Source: Pseudomonas asplenii
GTDB lineage: Bacteria > Pseudomonadota > Gammaproteobacteria > Pseudomonadales > Pseudomonadaceae
Length of the DNA: 64,000 nucleotides
Direction of reading: 5' to 3'
NCBI RefSeq assembly: GCF_001293465.1
Contig: NZ_JSYZ01000016.1
Coordinates: 1-64,000 of the forward strand
Shown here piece after piece: positions 15,818 to 25,023 of the stretch (position 1 is the first letter of the stretch; every line of letters begins with the position of its first letter). The translations under genes were made by a program, and so were the position numbers. The notes under the pieces were generated by a model. That model ran no database searches and was not told the origin of the DNA. It was given only the letters and a program-made list of their open reading frames with translations.

Positions 15818-17488
15818 ATGTTGACTCGCAAAGGTGCAACCGTGCGGCCGCTGCCGCCGCTCAAACCCATGACCCTGGCGCTGCTTGCACTGGCTGCAGG
15901 CCAGGCCCAGGCTTTTGAAATCGACACCGGCAACCCCGACCTGCGGGTGCGCTGGGACAATACCCTCAAGTACAGCGCCGCCTGGCGCACCCAGCACGCC
16001 AGCAGCCAGCTCACCGAAGGGCAGACCGCCCTGAACCTGGACGATGGCGATCGCAACTTTGACAAGGGCCTGATCTCCAACCGCCTGGATTTGCTGTCGG
16101 AGTTCGATATCACCTATGGCAACGTCGGTGCGCGGGTCAGCGGTGCGGCCTGGTATGACGATGTCTACAACCAGGGCACCGACAACAGTGACCCCAGCCG
16201 GGCCAACAGTTATTCGGTCGGCCACGACACGTTCACCGACGACACCCGTACCCTGCACGGGCGCAAGGGCGAGCTGCTCGACGCCTTTATCTTCGGCAAG
16301 ACCGAGATTGGCGACAGACCCGTGTCCGGAAGGCTGGGCCAATACGCCATGCAATGGGGCGAGAGCCTGTTCTACGGCATGAACGGCATTGCCGGCGGCA
16401 TGGCGCCGGTGGATGTGGTCAAGGGCCTGTCGGTGCCCAATACCCAGTTCAAGGAACTGATCCGGCCGGTCAGGCAGATGTCCGGTCAACTGCAACTGAC
16501 CCCCGACGTTTCCCTGGGCGCCTACTACCAGTTCGAGTGGGAGGCCAACCGCCTGCCGGCGGCCGGCAGCTATTTCTCCAACGATGATTTCTTCGGCGAC
16601 GGCGGCGAGCGCATGTACGTGGGCAGCGCGGTCATGCCGGGCGGTCAGCCGCTGGCGTTCTACCGTGGCCAGGACAAGAAGGCCAAGGACTCGGGGCAGG
16701 GCGGGGTGCAACTGCGCTGGCGCACCGAAACCGTGGACTGGGGTGTCTATGCCATCCGTTTCCACGACAAGTCGCCGCAGCTCAACGTGCGCCCCGATTT
16801 CGCCAATCTGAACCCGGTCACCGGCAAGGCCGGCGAATTCTACTGGGTCTACCCCGAAGGCATCGAGGCCTTGGGGGCGAGCTTCTCCACGACCCTGAGC
16901 AACTTCAACATCGCCGGTGAGCTGTCCACCCGCTGGAACCAGCCGTTGGCCTCGACCAACCAGCATGCCTTGCTCGTCGGTGAGGCGATCAACAACAGCG
17001 ACGACCCGCTCTACGCCACAGGCCGCACGCTGCACGCCAACTTCTCCTGGCTGGCGAGCCTGGAGCCGAACTTCATCGCTCCCGAATCGAGCTTCCTCGG
17101 TGAGATCGCCTGGAACCGGGTGATGAGCATCAGCCAGAACGCCGATGCTGTCGACCCCAACGCCGACCGCGACGCCACCAGCCTGCGCCTGGTTTTCGAG
17201 CCGATGTACCGGCAGATCCTGCCCGGCCTCGACCTGTCCGTGCCGGTCGGTGCCAGCTACACCCATGGCGCCTCCATGGCGTTGGGAACCGGCTTTGGCA
17301 GCGACCACGGTGGGGACCTGAACATTGGCCTGAAGGGCAACTACCTCAACACCTGGAACCTGGGCCTGACCTACACGCATTACTACGGCCCGCAGAACAC
17401 CTTCCTCGACGCCAACAGCCACTACACCTTCGAACAGTCGCTCAAAGACCGCGACTTCATCGCCTTCACCGTCAGCCGTACCTTCTGA
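15818..17488 (+). CDS. DUF1302-family outer-membrane protein
   Basis: 556 residues with an N-terminal signal peptide (hydrophobic ALLALAAGQAQA ending before FEIDTG). The mature part starts with the family words LRVRWDNTLKYSAAWR and continues as alternating beta-strands with aromatic girdles, ending in FTVSRTF as outer-membrane barrels do. DUF1302 proteins sit in gram-negative clusters for steroids and other hydrophobic substrates, nearly always followed by DUF1329, as here, and are thought to pass substrate across the outer membrane. The ATG at 15818 follows AGAGGA; the open frame begins earlier without support. Confidence 0.85.
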   Translation: MLTRKGATVRPLPPLKPMTLALLALAAGQAQAFEIDTGNPDLRVRWDNTLKYSAAWRTQHASSQLTEGQTALNLDDGDRNFDKGLISNRLDLLSEFDITYGNVGARVSGAAWYDDVYNQGTDNSDPSRANSYSVGHDTFTDDTRTLHGRKGELLDAFIFGKTEIGDRPVSGRLGQYAMQWGESLFYGMNGIAGGMAPVDVVKGLSVPNTQFKELIRPVRQMSGQLQLTPDVSLGAYYQFEWEANRLPAAGSYFSNDDFFGDGGERMYVGSAVMPGGQPLAFYRGQDKKAKDSGQGGVQLRWRTETVDWGVYAIRFHDKSPQLNVRPDFANLNPVTGKAGEFYWVYPEGIEALGASFSTTLSNFNIAGELSTRWNQPLASTNQHALLVGEAINNSDDPLYATGRTLHANFSWLASLEPNFIAPESSFLGEIAWNRVMSISQNADAVDPNADRDATSLRLVFEPMYRQILPGLDLSVPVGASYTHGASMALGTGFGSDHGGDLNIGLKGNYLNTWNLGLTYTHYYGPQNTFLDANSHYTFEQSLKDRDFIAFTVSRTF

Positions 17489-17502
17489 CCGAGGATTACC
17501 CG

Positions 17503-18870
17503 ATGAAACACAACAAGAAAGTCGTTTGCCTGCTCACTGCCCTGAGTGCTTCCCTGCTGTTTGCCCACGGCGCCCTGGCCGCCGTCTCTGCCGAAGAGGC
17601 GGGCAAGCTCAGGACCACCCTGACACCGCTCGGTGGCGAGCGGGCCGGTAATGCCGACGGCAGTATTCCGGCCTGGACCGGTGGCTACACCCAGGTCGAC
17701 CCGGCCTACAAGGACGGCGGCAAGCGTGGCGATCCGTTCGCCAGCGAGCAGCCACAACTGACCATCACCGCGCAGAACATGGCGCAGTACGCCGACAAGC
17801 TGACCCCGGGCATCCAGGCGATGCTGAAGAAGTACCCGGACAGCTACCGGTTGCAGGTCTACCCCACCCATCGCAGCGCCGCCGCGCCGCAATCGGTGTA
17901 CGACGCCACCTTTGCCAACGCGACCCAAGGCAAGCTGGTCGATGGCCCGGCAGGCCCGATGCCGGAAGGCGCGTCCGGGGGTATTCCGTTCCCGATTCCG
18001 GCCAATGGCGTGGAAGCCATGTGGAACCACCTGCTGCGCTGGCGGGGTGCCTCCTGGCACGCCAGCTTCAATCAGTACCTGACCACCGCCGACGGCAAGC
18101 ACGTGCTGACCAACGACTCGCGCTCCGATTTGCAGATGCCCTGGTACCTGCCTGGCGGCAGTGGCGAGAAGGGCGTGTTCTGGTCCATCCGCATGACCAA
18201 CGACGGCCCGCCGCTGCGGGCTGGCGAAGCCATCACCGGCCTTGAAAACCTCAACGCCGACAAGGCCGCGGTGTGGACCTATCTGCCGGGCCAGCGCCGG
18301 GTGCGCCGCCTGCCCAATGCCTGCTGCGACACCCCCACACCTGCCACCGCCGGGGTCATGAGTTTCGACGAGCTGTACGTGTTCAACGGCCGTCTCGACC
18401 GCTTCGACTGGAAGCTGGTAGGCAAGAAGGAAATGTACATCCCCTACAACGCCAACAAGGTCTTCACAGCGGCCAACGCCGAAGCACTGCTCGACCCGCA
18501 TCACCTGAGTCCCCAAGTCATTCGCTGGGAGCTGCATCGCGTCTGGGTGGTGGAGGCGACGTTGAAGAGTGGCCAGCGCCATGTGATGCCCAGGAGCACC
18601 TACTACCTCGACGAGGACACCTGGGCTGCCGTACTGGGTGAGCGTTACGACGCGCGCAACCAGTTGGCCAAGGTGGTCTGGACTTCGCCCGTGGTGCTGC
18701 CTGACCTGCCCGGCGTCGTGACCCTCACCAACGGCTTCTACGACCTGCTCTCGGGTGCCTGGTTTGCGGGCGACCTGTTCGCCGGCAAGAACGAGCAGTA
18801 CCGCATCGTGCCGCCCTACAAGGACTCGGTGTTCACCGCCGACGCCATGGCGGGCGAGGGTGTGCGCTGA
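17503..18870 (+). CDS. DUF1329-family exported protein
   Basis: 455 residues with a clear signal peptide (VVCLLTALSASLLFAHGALA). The mature protein has the DUF1329 wording: AEEAGKLRTTLTPLGGERAGNADGSIPAWTGG split over the first 50 residues, later PGQRRVRRLPNACCDTP. It is a LolA/LolB-like periplasmic or outer-membrane-associated fold. Always paired with DUF1302, it probably handles a hydrophobic substrate in the periplasm. It starts 14 bases after the DUF1302 stop. AACAAGAA, a Crc/Hfq motif, lies just inside the reading frame (17512-17519). Confidence 0.85.
   Translation: MKHNKKVVCLLTALSASLLFAHGALAAVSAEEAGKLRTTLTPLGGERAGNADGSIPAWTGGYTQVDPAYKDGGKRGDPFASEQPQLTITAQNMAQYADKLTPGIQAMLKKYPDSYRLQVYPTHRSAAAPQSVYDATFANATQGKLVDGPAGPMPEGASGGIPFPIPANGVEAMWNHLLRWRGASWHASFNQYLTTADGKHVLTNDSRSDLQMPWYLPGGSGEKGVFWSIRMTNDGPPLRAGEAITGLENLNADKAAVWTYLPGQRRVRRLPNACCDTPTPATAGVMSFDELYVFNGRLDRFDWKLVGKKEMYIPYNANKVFTAANAEALLDPHHLSPQVIRWELHRVWVVEATLKSGQRHVMPRSTYYLDEDTWAAVLGERYDARNQLAKVVWTSPVVLPDLPGVVTLTNGFYDLLSGAWFAGDLFAGKNEQYRIVPPYKDSVFTADAMAGEGVR
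17512..17519 (+). promoter_or_regulatory. Hfq/Crc-type CA motif at the DUF1329 start
   Basis: AACAAGAA fits AANAANAA and lies nine bases into the coding sequence, inside the ribosome footprint. Confidence 0.4.
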
Positions 18871-18905
18871 GGGGGGGCACCTCCTGCTGCGGCTGTACCG
18901 ACTAC

Positions 18906-18913
18906 AAGAATAA
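18906..18913 (+). promoter_or_regulatory. Hfq/Crc-type CA motif before the YCF48-like gene
   Basis: AAGAATAA fits AANAANAA and overlaps the upstream side of the AAAGG ribosome site before the ATG at 18926. Confidence 0.45.
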
Positions 18914-18925
18914 AGGTTGCGTGCG

Positions 18926-19987
18926 ATGAAGAAGATCCTCTACGGCTGGCTGCTCGCGGCCTGTTGCGGGCTGCCCCCGGCTTTTGCCGGGAACAGTGTG
19001 AATATCCTGGCGCAGCCCGCGCTGCAAGGTCCCCAGGCACTGCGCGCGGTGCTGCTGGATGTGGCCCGGGCCGGCCAGCGCCTGGTGGCGGTGGGCGAGC
19101 GCGGTGTGGTGCTGCTCTGCGATGACAACGGCACGACCTGGCGCCAGGCCACGCAGGTACCGGTGAGCGTCAGCCTGACCGCCGTGCAGTTCGTGGATGA
19201 ACACCACGGCTGGGCGGTCGGTCACGCCGGGGTAGTGCTGTACACGCAAGATGGCGGTGAGCACTGGGCCTTGCAGCTTGATGGGCAGCGCGCCGCCGCC
19301 CTGGAGCTGCAGGCCGCCGAGGCTTCCGGCGACGCCAACCGCGTCGGCGCCGCACAACGGCTGCTGGCCGACGGTGCCGACAAGCCGTTGCTGGCCCTGA
19401 GTTTTGCCGACGCACGGCACGGCCTGGTCGTGGGCGCCTATGGACTGGCCCTGAGTACCGCCGACGGCGGGCACAGCTGGCAGTCGAGCATGGACCGGTT
19501 ACCGAATCCGCGCGGGCTGCATCTCTATGCCCTGGCGCGCCAGGGCGCCGACCTGTACATCGCCGGCGAGCAGGGCCTGCTGCTGCGTTCGCGTGACGGT
19601 GGTGCCCATTTCGAGGCCCTTGAGGGGCCTTACGACGGCAGCTACTTCGCAGCCAGCGTGCTGCCCAACGGTCGGCTGCTGGTCGGTGGGCTGCGCGGTT
19701 CGCTGTTTGCCTCCGATGACGCGGGCGCCAGCTTCCAGGCCCTGGCCAATCCCGTTCCCGCTTCGCTCAACGGCATTCGCGTGGCCGGCGACCAACTGCT
19801 GCTCGCCAGCCAGGCGGGAATATTACTGCGCAGTGATCTCGATCACTTCACCGCGCAGCCCTTGCCGGTGTCCGAGGGGCTGCCGCTGAGCGCCGCGACC
19901 CTGGCCGCCGATGGGGCCGTTGTCGCCGTTGGCATGGCCGGTGCCCGCCGCCTGACGCCTTCCTCCCACTCCACCACGACGGACTGA
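18926..19987 (+). CDS. Exported YCF48/Hcf136-like beta-propeller protein
   Basis: 353 residues with a signal peptide (ILYGWLLAACCGLPPAFA). BNR/Asp-box-like blades recur: DDNGTTWRQ, TQDGGEHWALQ, TADGGHSWQS, SRDGGAHFEAL, SDDAGASFQAL. This is the fold of photosystem II stability factor Hcf136/YCF48, here in a non-photosynthetic organism. In DUF1302/DUF1329/MMPL clusters such a gene regularly stands before the MMPL gene, so a periplasmic accessory role in substrate transfer is likely. ATG 18926 follows AAAGG; the frame opens slightly earlier at a TTG. Confidence 0.82.
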   Translation: MKKILYGWLLAACCGLPPAFAGNSVNILAQPALQGPQALRAVLLDVARAGQRLVAVGERGVVLLCDDNGTTWRQATQVPVSVSLTAVQFVDEHHGWAVGHAGVVLYTQDGGEHWALQLDGQRAAALELQAAEASGDANRVGAAQRLLADGADKPLLALSFADARHGLVVGAYGLALSTADGGHSWQSSMDRLPNPRGLHLYALARQGADLYIAGEQGLLLRSRDGGAHFEALEGPYDGSYFAASVLPNGRLLVGGLRGSLFASDDAGASFQALANPVPASLNGIRVAGDQLLLASQAGILLRSDLDHFTAQPLPVSEGLPLSAATLAADGAVVAVGMAGARRLTPSSHSTTTD

Positions 19988-19990
19988 GCC

Positions 19991-22489
19991 ATGCACGCCA
20001 CGAACTCTCCTGCGCCGTCCAGCGGCCGTCTCGATGATTTCGACAGCACCTCCGGTTCGCTGCTGGAACGTGCCTTGTTCAACCATCGTGCGCTGGTTCT
20101 GCTGCTGTGCCTGGCCGCGACTCTGCTACTGGGCTGGCAGGCTTCGCGCCTGACCCTCAACGCCAGTTTCGAGAAGATGATTCCGGGTGACCACCCGTTC
20201 ATTCACAACTACCTGGAGCATCGCCAGGAACTGGCCGGCCTGGGTAACGCGGTGCGCATTGCCGTGGCCAACCCGCGCGGCACGCTCTATGACAAGGACT
20301 ACCTGCGCAGCCTGCAGCAGCTCAACGACGCGGTGTACCTGCTACCGGGCGTGGACCGCGCGGCGATGAAGTCGCTGTGGACACCGTCCACCCGCTGGAC
20401 CGGCGTGACCGAGGAGGGCCTGGAAGGTGGCCCGGTGATCCCCGACGGCTATGATGGCGGTGAAGCGAGCCTGCAGGCACTCAAGCGTAACGTGGAACGC
20501 TCCAACGAGATCGGCCAACTGGTGGCCTTTGATCAGCGTTCGAGCATCCTCTACGTGCCGCTGCTGGACAAAACGCCGGACGGCCAGGCGCTGGACTACA
20601 CCGCTTTCGCCCATGAGCTCGAGGCGCTGCGTGAGCGCTTTGAAGGACAGGGCGTGGAAATTCACATCACCGGCTTCGCCAAGGTGGTGGGCGACCTCAT
20701 CGACGGCCTGAAGCAGATCCTGCTGTTCTTTGCCGCCGCCATCGCGATCACTGCCGCGGTGCTCTACTGGTACACCCGCTGCGTGCGCAGCACCGCGCTG
20801 GTGGTGATCTGCTCGCTGGTGGCGGTGATCTGGCAGCTCGGCCTGCTGCCACTGCTGGGCTACGAACTCGACCCGTACTCGGTGCTGGTGCCGTTCCTGG
20901 TGTTTGCCATCGGCATGAGCCACGGCGCGCAGAAGATGAACGGCATCATGCAGGACATCGGCCGCGGCATGCATCGCCTGGTGGCGGCGCGCTTCACCTT
21001 CCGCCGGCTGTTCCTGGCCGGGCTCACCGCGTTGTTGTGCGATGCGGTGGGGTTTGCCGTGCTGATGATCATCCGGATTCAGGTGATCCAGGACCTGGCG
21101 GTTATCGCGAGCCTGGGGGTGGCGGTGCTGATCTTCACCAACCTGATCCTGTTGCCGGTGCTGCTGTCCTACGTGGGCGTCAGTGCCCGCGCGGCACGTC
21201 GCAGCCTGCGGGCCGAAGAGGCCGAGGCGAGCGGGGCGGGCAGGCAGGCGCTGTGGCGCTTTCTGGACCTGTTCACCCGTCGCCGCTGGGCTGCAGCCTG
21301 CATCGCCCTGGCCGCGCTGATGGCCGCCGGCGGATACGCCGTGAGCCTGCACCTGAAGGTGGGGGATCTCGACGCCGGTGCCCCCGAACTGCGGGCGGAT
21401 TCGCGTTACAACCGGGACAACGCCTTCATGGCCCGGCATTACGGCGCCAGCAGCGACGTCTTCGCCGTGATGGTGCGCACGGCCCCTGGCGGCTGCTCGG
21501 CCTATGACACCCTGAAACGGGTGGATGACCTGGACTGGCAGTTGCGTGGCCTGCCGGGGGTGGACTCGACCAACTCGCTGGCGCTGCTCAATCGCCGGGT
21601 GCTGGTCGGCCTGTCCGAAGGCAACCCGAAGTGGTACGAGTTGGTGAACAACCAGGCGACCTTGAACATGGTCACCGCCAACGCCCCGCGTGGGCTGTAC
21701 AACGATGATTGCAGCCTGCTCACGCTCTACGCCTACCTGACCGACCACAAGGCCGACACCCTGGCGCGGGTCGTCGACAGCGTGCAGGCCTTTGCCAAGG
21801 CCAACGACAGCGAGCAGGCGACCTTTCTGATGGCGGCTGGCAGCGCCGGCATCGAGGCGGCGACCAACCAGGTGGTGAAGCAGGCCAACCGCGACATGCT
21901 CTGGTGGGTCTATGGCGCGGTGATCCTGCTTTGCCTGGTGACCTTCCGCTCTTGGCGGGCGGTGCTCTGCGCGGTACTGCCGCTGGTGCTGACCTCGATT
22001 CTTTGCGAGGCGCTGATGGTGGCGCTGGGCATGGGCGTGAAGGTGGCGACGCTGCCGGTAATCGCCCTGGGCGTGGGTATCGGCGTGGATTATGCACTCT
22101 ACGTGATGAGCATCGTGCTGGCCCAGTTGCGCCAGGGCGCGAGCCTGTCCGAGGCTTATTACCGGGCTCTGCTGTTCACCGGCAAGGTGGTGATGCTCAC
22201 CGGCGTCACCCTGGCCATTGGCGTGGGAACCTGGATCTTCTCGCCGATCAAGTTCCAGGCCGACATGGGCGTGCTGCTGGCCTTCATGTTCATCTGGAAC
22301 ATGGTGGGGGCGTTGATCCTGCTGCCGGCACTGGCCTACTTCCTGTTGCCGCGTCAGCAACCCCGGACGCAGGTGGAGCCGGTGTTGCCGGTTCAGGAGC
22401 AGAGGGCCCGGCTGCACGAGCAGCGCGTCGACCCGGTTCGTCACGGCACCCGCCTGCGCACGCTTGAGGAGGTGAGTCATGGGCGCTGA
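19991..22489 (+). CDS. MMPL/RND-superfamily transporter
   Basis: 832 residues. One N-terminal membrane segment (about 32-50) is followed by a large periplasmic loop (about 60-225). Five segments (about 230-395), another single segment near 435, a second loop, and a final group of five (about 635-785) give the duplicated RND layout. GVGIGVDYALYVMS in the second half is a family hallmark. Such MMPL/HpnN-like proteins move lipids, steroids or other hydrophobic molecules between inner and outer membrane. It begins three bases after the YCF48-like gene and its 3' end overlaps the MFS gene by 11 bases. Confidence 0.87.
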   Translation: MHATNSPAPSSGRLDDFDSTSGSLLERALFNHRALVLLLCLAATLLLGWQASRLTLNASFEKMIPGDHPFIHNYLEHRQELAGLGNAVRIAVANPRGTLYDKDYLRSLQQLNDAVYLLPGVDRAAMKSLWTPSTRWTGVTEEGLEGGPVIPDGYDGGEASLQALKRNVERSNEIGQLVAFDQRSSILYVPLLDKTPDGQALDYTAFAHELEALRERFEGQGVEIHITGFAKVVGDLIDGLKQILLFFAAAIAITAAVLYWYTRCVRSTALVVICSLVAVIWQLGLLPLLGYELDPYSVLVPFLVFAIGMSHGAQKMNGIMQDIGRGMHRLVAARFTFRRLFLAGLTALLCDAVGFAVLMIIRIQVIQDLAVIASLGVAVLIFTNLILLPVLLSYVGVSARAARRSLRAEEAEASGAGRQALWRFLDLFTRRRWAAACIALAALMAAGGYAVSLHLKVGDLDAGAPELRADSRYNRDNAFMARHYGASSDVFAVMVRTAPGGCSAYDTLKRVDDLDWQLRGLPGVDSTNSLALLNRRVLVGLSEGNPKWYELVNNQATLNMVTANAPRGLYNDDCSLLTLYAYLTDHKADTLARVVDSVQAFAKANDSEQATFLMAAGSAGIEAATNQVVKQANRDMLWWVYGAVILLCLVTFRSWRAVLCAVLPLVLTSILCEALMVALGMGVKVATLPVIALGVGIGVDYALYVMSIVLAQLRQGASLSEAYYRALLFTGKVVMLTGVTLAIGVGTWIFSPIKFQADMGVLLAFMFIWNMVGALILLPALAYFLLPRQQPRTQVEPVLPVQEQRARLHEQRVDPVRHGTRLRTLEEVSHGR

Positions 22490-23669
22490 ACGCACTGCGG
22501 GTAACGCGCAAGCCTTGTTGTTGCTGTTCGGCAGTTGCCTGCCCGTGCTGGGCGCGGTGCTGATTGCACCGGTGCTGCCACGCATGCAGGCGCATTTCGC
22601 CGAGACGCCCGGTGCTGCTGTGCTGGTACCGGTGGCCCTCACGCTGCCAGCCCTGGTGATCGCCTTGCTGGCGCCGCTGGCTGGCGTGCTGGCGGACCGT
22701 ATTGGCCGCCGCCCGCTGCTGTTGGCCAGCATGTTGCTGTACAGCCTCTGCGGAATAGTGCCGCTGTGGCTGGACTCACTGGGCCTGATCGTGGCCAGCC
22801 GTGCCGGTATTGGCTTGGCCGAGGCCGGCATCATGACCTGCTGCACCACGCTGATGGGCGATTACTTCGAGGGGCAGCGCCGGGAGCGGCTGTTCGCCTT
22901 GCAGATGGTGGTGACCTCGCTGTCGGCTGCGGTGTTCATGGGGGTAGGGGGGGCGCTGGGTGAAAGTGGCTGGCGTACGCCGTTCACGCTCTACGCCGTG
23001 GGCCTGTTGTGCCTGCCGTTGATGGCCGCGCTGCTCTGGGAGCCTCGGGCCCATCGTATCCAACCTGACTCGACCTGCGTGACACGCTTTGCGTGGGCGG
23101 CCTTGGCGCCGTTGTACCTGCTCACGGGCCTGGCCGGTGTCAGCCTGTTCATCGTGCCGGTGCAGGTGGGTTACCTGCTGCAACTCCTGCACGTCGACGC
23201 ACCGCAACAAGTTGGCTTGACCATGGGCGCCAATCAACTGGGCGTGCTGGTCGGTGCACTGGCTTTTCGCCGGTTGGGTCGCCTGCCGGCGGCGAAGCTG
23301 CTGGCCCTGGGGTTCGCTACGGCGGGCTTGGGCGGCGCGCTGATGGCCTTCTCGAGCAGCCATGCCCCCGTGGTACTGGCGGTGCTGATCAATGGCCTGG
23401 GTGTCGGCCTGCTACTGCCGACGCTGATTACGCAGGTGATGCAACAAGTTGGCTTCGATCAGCGTGGTCGTGCCACGGGCGGCTTCACGGCTTCGATTTT
23501 CGCCGGTGAGTTTGCCAGCCCACTGCTGGTGCTGGCCCTGACCGACGGTGTGACGGCGCAACTGCCGAACGTGCTGTGGTTGATCGCAATCGGCCAACTG
23601 ATCCTGGCACCGTTGTGCCTGTGGTGGCTGCGTCGTCATCGGCCGGCGGCGATGGCAGGTGTCCAATGA
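22479..23669 (+). CDS. MFS transporter
   Basis: 396 residues with 12 hydrophobic segments and the MFS loop signature ADRIGRRPLL between segments 2 and 3. A GAGGAGGTGAG ribosome site precedes the ATG, which lies inside the end of the MMPL gene. Within a catabolic operon it could import the substrate or export a toxic intermediate; the direction cannot be told. Confidence 0.87.
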   Translation: MGAERTAGNAQALLLLFGSCLPVLGAVLIAPVLPRMQAHFAETPGAAVLVPVALTLPALVIALLAPLAGVLADRIGRRPLLLASMLLYSLCGIVPLWLDSLGLIVASRAGIGLAEAGIMTCCTTLMGDYFEGQRRERLFALQMVVTSLSAAVFMGVGGALGESGWRTPFTLYAVGLLCLPLMAALLWEPRAHRIQPDSTCVTRFAWAALAPLYLLTGLAGVSLFIVPVQVGYLLQLLHVDAPQQVGLTMGANQLGVLVGALAFRRLGRLPAAKLLALGFATAGLGGALMAFSSSHAPVVLAVLINGLGVGLLLPTLITQVMQQVGFDQRGRATGGFTASIFAGEFASPLLVLALTDGVTAQLPNVLWLIAIGQLILAPLCLWWLRRHRPAAMAGVQ

Positions 23670-24439
23670 GCGAGCTGTTCTCCCTGGCGGGCAAGACCGC
23701 ACTCATTACCGGCGCCACCCGTGGTATCGGCTTGGCGATCGCCCGCGAGTACGGTCGGGCCGGCGCACGTATTGCCATCAGCAGCGAAAGCGCCCAGGAC
23801 TGTGCGCAGGCTCGGGTGCAGTTGAAGCAGGAGGGAATCGAGGCCATCACCCTGGTGGCCGACCTGCGTGACGCCGAGCAGGTGAAAGTACTGGCACATC
23901 GTTGCCTGGACCATTTCGGGCGCCTCGATGCCCTGGTGTGCAACGCCGGTGTCGCCCCCCACATGGGGCCGCTGGCGACCGCCAGCGCTGCCGAGTGGGA
24001 GCTCACCTTCACCGTCAACCTGCGCAGTGCTGTCTGGCTGACCAGTGCGTTGCTACCGGCCATGGCCGAAGGGGGCGGCGGCAGCGTGGTACTGATGGCC
24101 AGCATTGCCGGTGTGCGCGGCAACAAAGGCTTGGGTCTCTACGGACTCTCCAAGGCAGGCCTTGCGCAACTGGCGCGCAACCTGGCGGTGGAATGGGGGC
24201 CCTCGAACATTCGGGTCAACGCCATCAGCCCGGGCGTCATTCACACCGAATTCGCCCGACCACTCACCGACAACCCGGATGTCCTGCAACGACGCCTGGC
24301 CCTGACCCCGCTGCGCCGGGGCGGCCGCCCTGAAGAGGTGGCGGCCCTGGCATTGCTGTTGGCGGCGCCGGGAGGCGCCTTCATCAGCGGACAGAATCTT
24401 ATTGTCGACGGTGGCACGACCATCGGCGACGGCAATTGA
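23666..24439 (+). CDS. Short-chain dehydrogenase/reductase
   Basis: 257 residues. Classical SDR features: cofactor loop TGATRGIG (about 15-22), CNAGVAP, and the Ser...Tyr-x3-Lys centre in MASIAGVRG and LYGLSKAG, then SPGVIHTEF. It oxidises or reduces an alcohol/ketone with NAD(P). The ATG overlaps the MFS stop (ATGA), showing coupling. Confidence 0.88.
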   Translation: MSELFSLAGKTALITGATRGIGLAIAREYGRAGARIAISSESAQDCAQARVQLKQEGIEAITLVADLRDAEQVKVLAHRCLDHFGRLDALVCNAGVAPHMGPLATASAAEWELTFTVNLRSAVWLTSALLPAMAEGGGGSVVLMASIAGVRGNKGLGLYGLSKAGLAQLARNLAVEWGPSNIRVNAISPGVIHTEFARPLTDNPDVLQRRLALTPLRRGGRPEEVAALALLLAAPGGAFISGQNLIVDGGTTIGDGN

Positions 24440-24450
24440 AAGGAGACAGC

Positions 24451-25023
24451 ATGCAATCTCTTCCAGCATTCAAACGTGTGGTCACCGGCCACGATGCCCA
24501 GGGGCAGGCGGTTGTCGCCAGTTGTGGCCCGACGCCGAACAACTTCCCGCTCAAGGCGGTGCCCGGGACCCTGTTCTATGAGGTCTGGAACAGCCTCGGC
24601 AGCCCGGCGTTGCTGGATAACGGTGACGATCCGACGGCGCAGCCGCTGCAACTGAGTCCCGGCCCGCTCGGGAGTGTGATCCGTGTGGTGGACATTCCGC
24701 CGGACAGCGTGCAGAACCAGGTCAGCGCCGAGGACGCGGCTGCTGTCTTCGCCGAAATCGGTGAAGCCCATGCCGGCACAGGCAAGAGCGATTCGAAGCA
24801 CAAATTGATGCACCGTACCCAGACCCTGGATTACGGCATCGTCACCGAAGGCGAGGTCTGGCTGGTGCTGGATGGCGACGAGGTGCACCTCAAGCGTGGC
24901 GACATCGTGGTGCAGCGCGGTACCAATCATGCCTGGAGCAATCGCAGCGAACAGATGGCGCGGATGGTCTTCATCCTGCTCGATGGCCGTTACGCCGAGG
25001 GCCTGAAGGAGTTGCTGCCATGA
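24451..25023 (+). CDS. Cupin-domain protein of the catabolic operon
   Basis: 190 residues; AAAGGAG precedes the ATG by five bases. A single cupin barrel occupies the second half: MHRTQTLDYGIVTEGEVWLV split, GDEVHLKRGDIVVQRG and NHAWSNR. The first motif has one His and no clear HxH, so metal binding may be weaker than in typical cupin enzymes. Similar cupins accompany aromatic degradation operons. The reaction is unknown; isomerisation or lactone chemistry are possible. Confidence 0.75.
   Translation: MQSLPAFKRVVTGHDAQGQAVVASCGPTPNNFPLKAVPGTLFYEVWNSLGSPALLDNGDDPTAQPLQLSPGPLGSVIRVVDIPPDSVQNQVSAEDAAAVFAEIGEAHAGTGKSDSKHKLMHRTQTLDYGIVTEGEVWLVLDGDEVHLKRGDIVVQRGTNHAWSNRSEQMARMVFILLDGRYAEGLKELLP

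Noticed and set aside
14510..17422. 970-residue open frame on the minus strand
   Set aside because: Antisense shadow of the FAD monooxygenase and DUF1302 genes; composition is Val/Gly/Gln/His-rich with no domain, typical of high-GC third positions.
20342..22849. 835-residue minus-strand open frame
   Set aside because: Antisense to the MMPL gene; His/Arg/Gln-rich with no recognisable motif, while the plus strand encodes a clear RND transporter.
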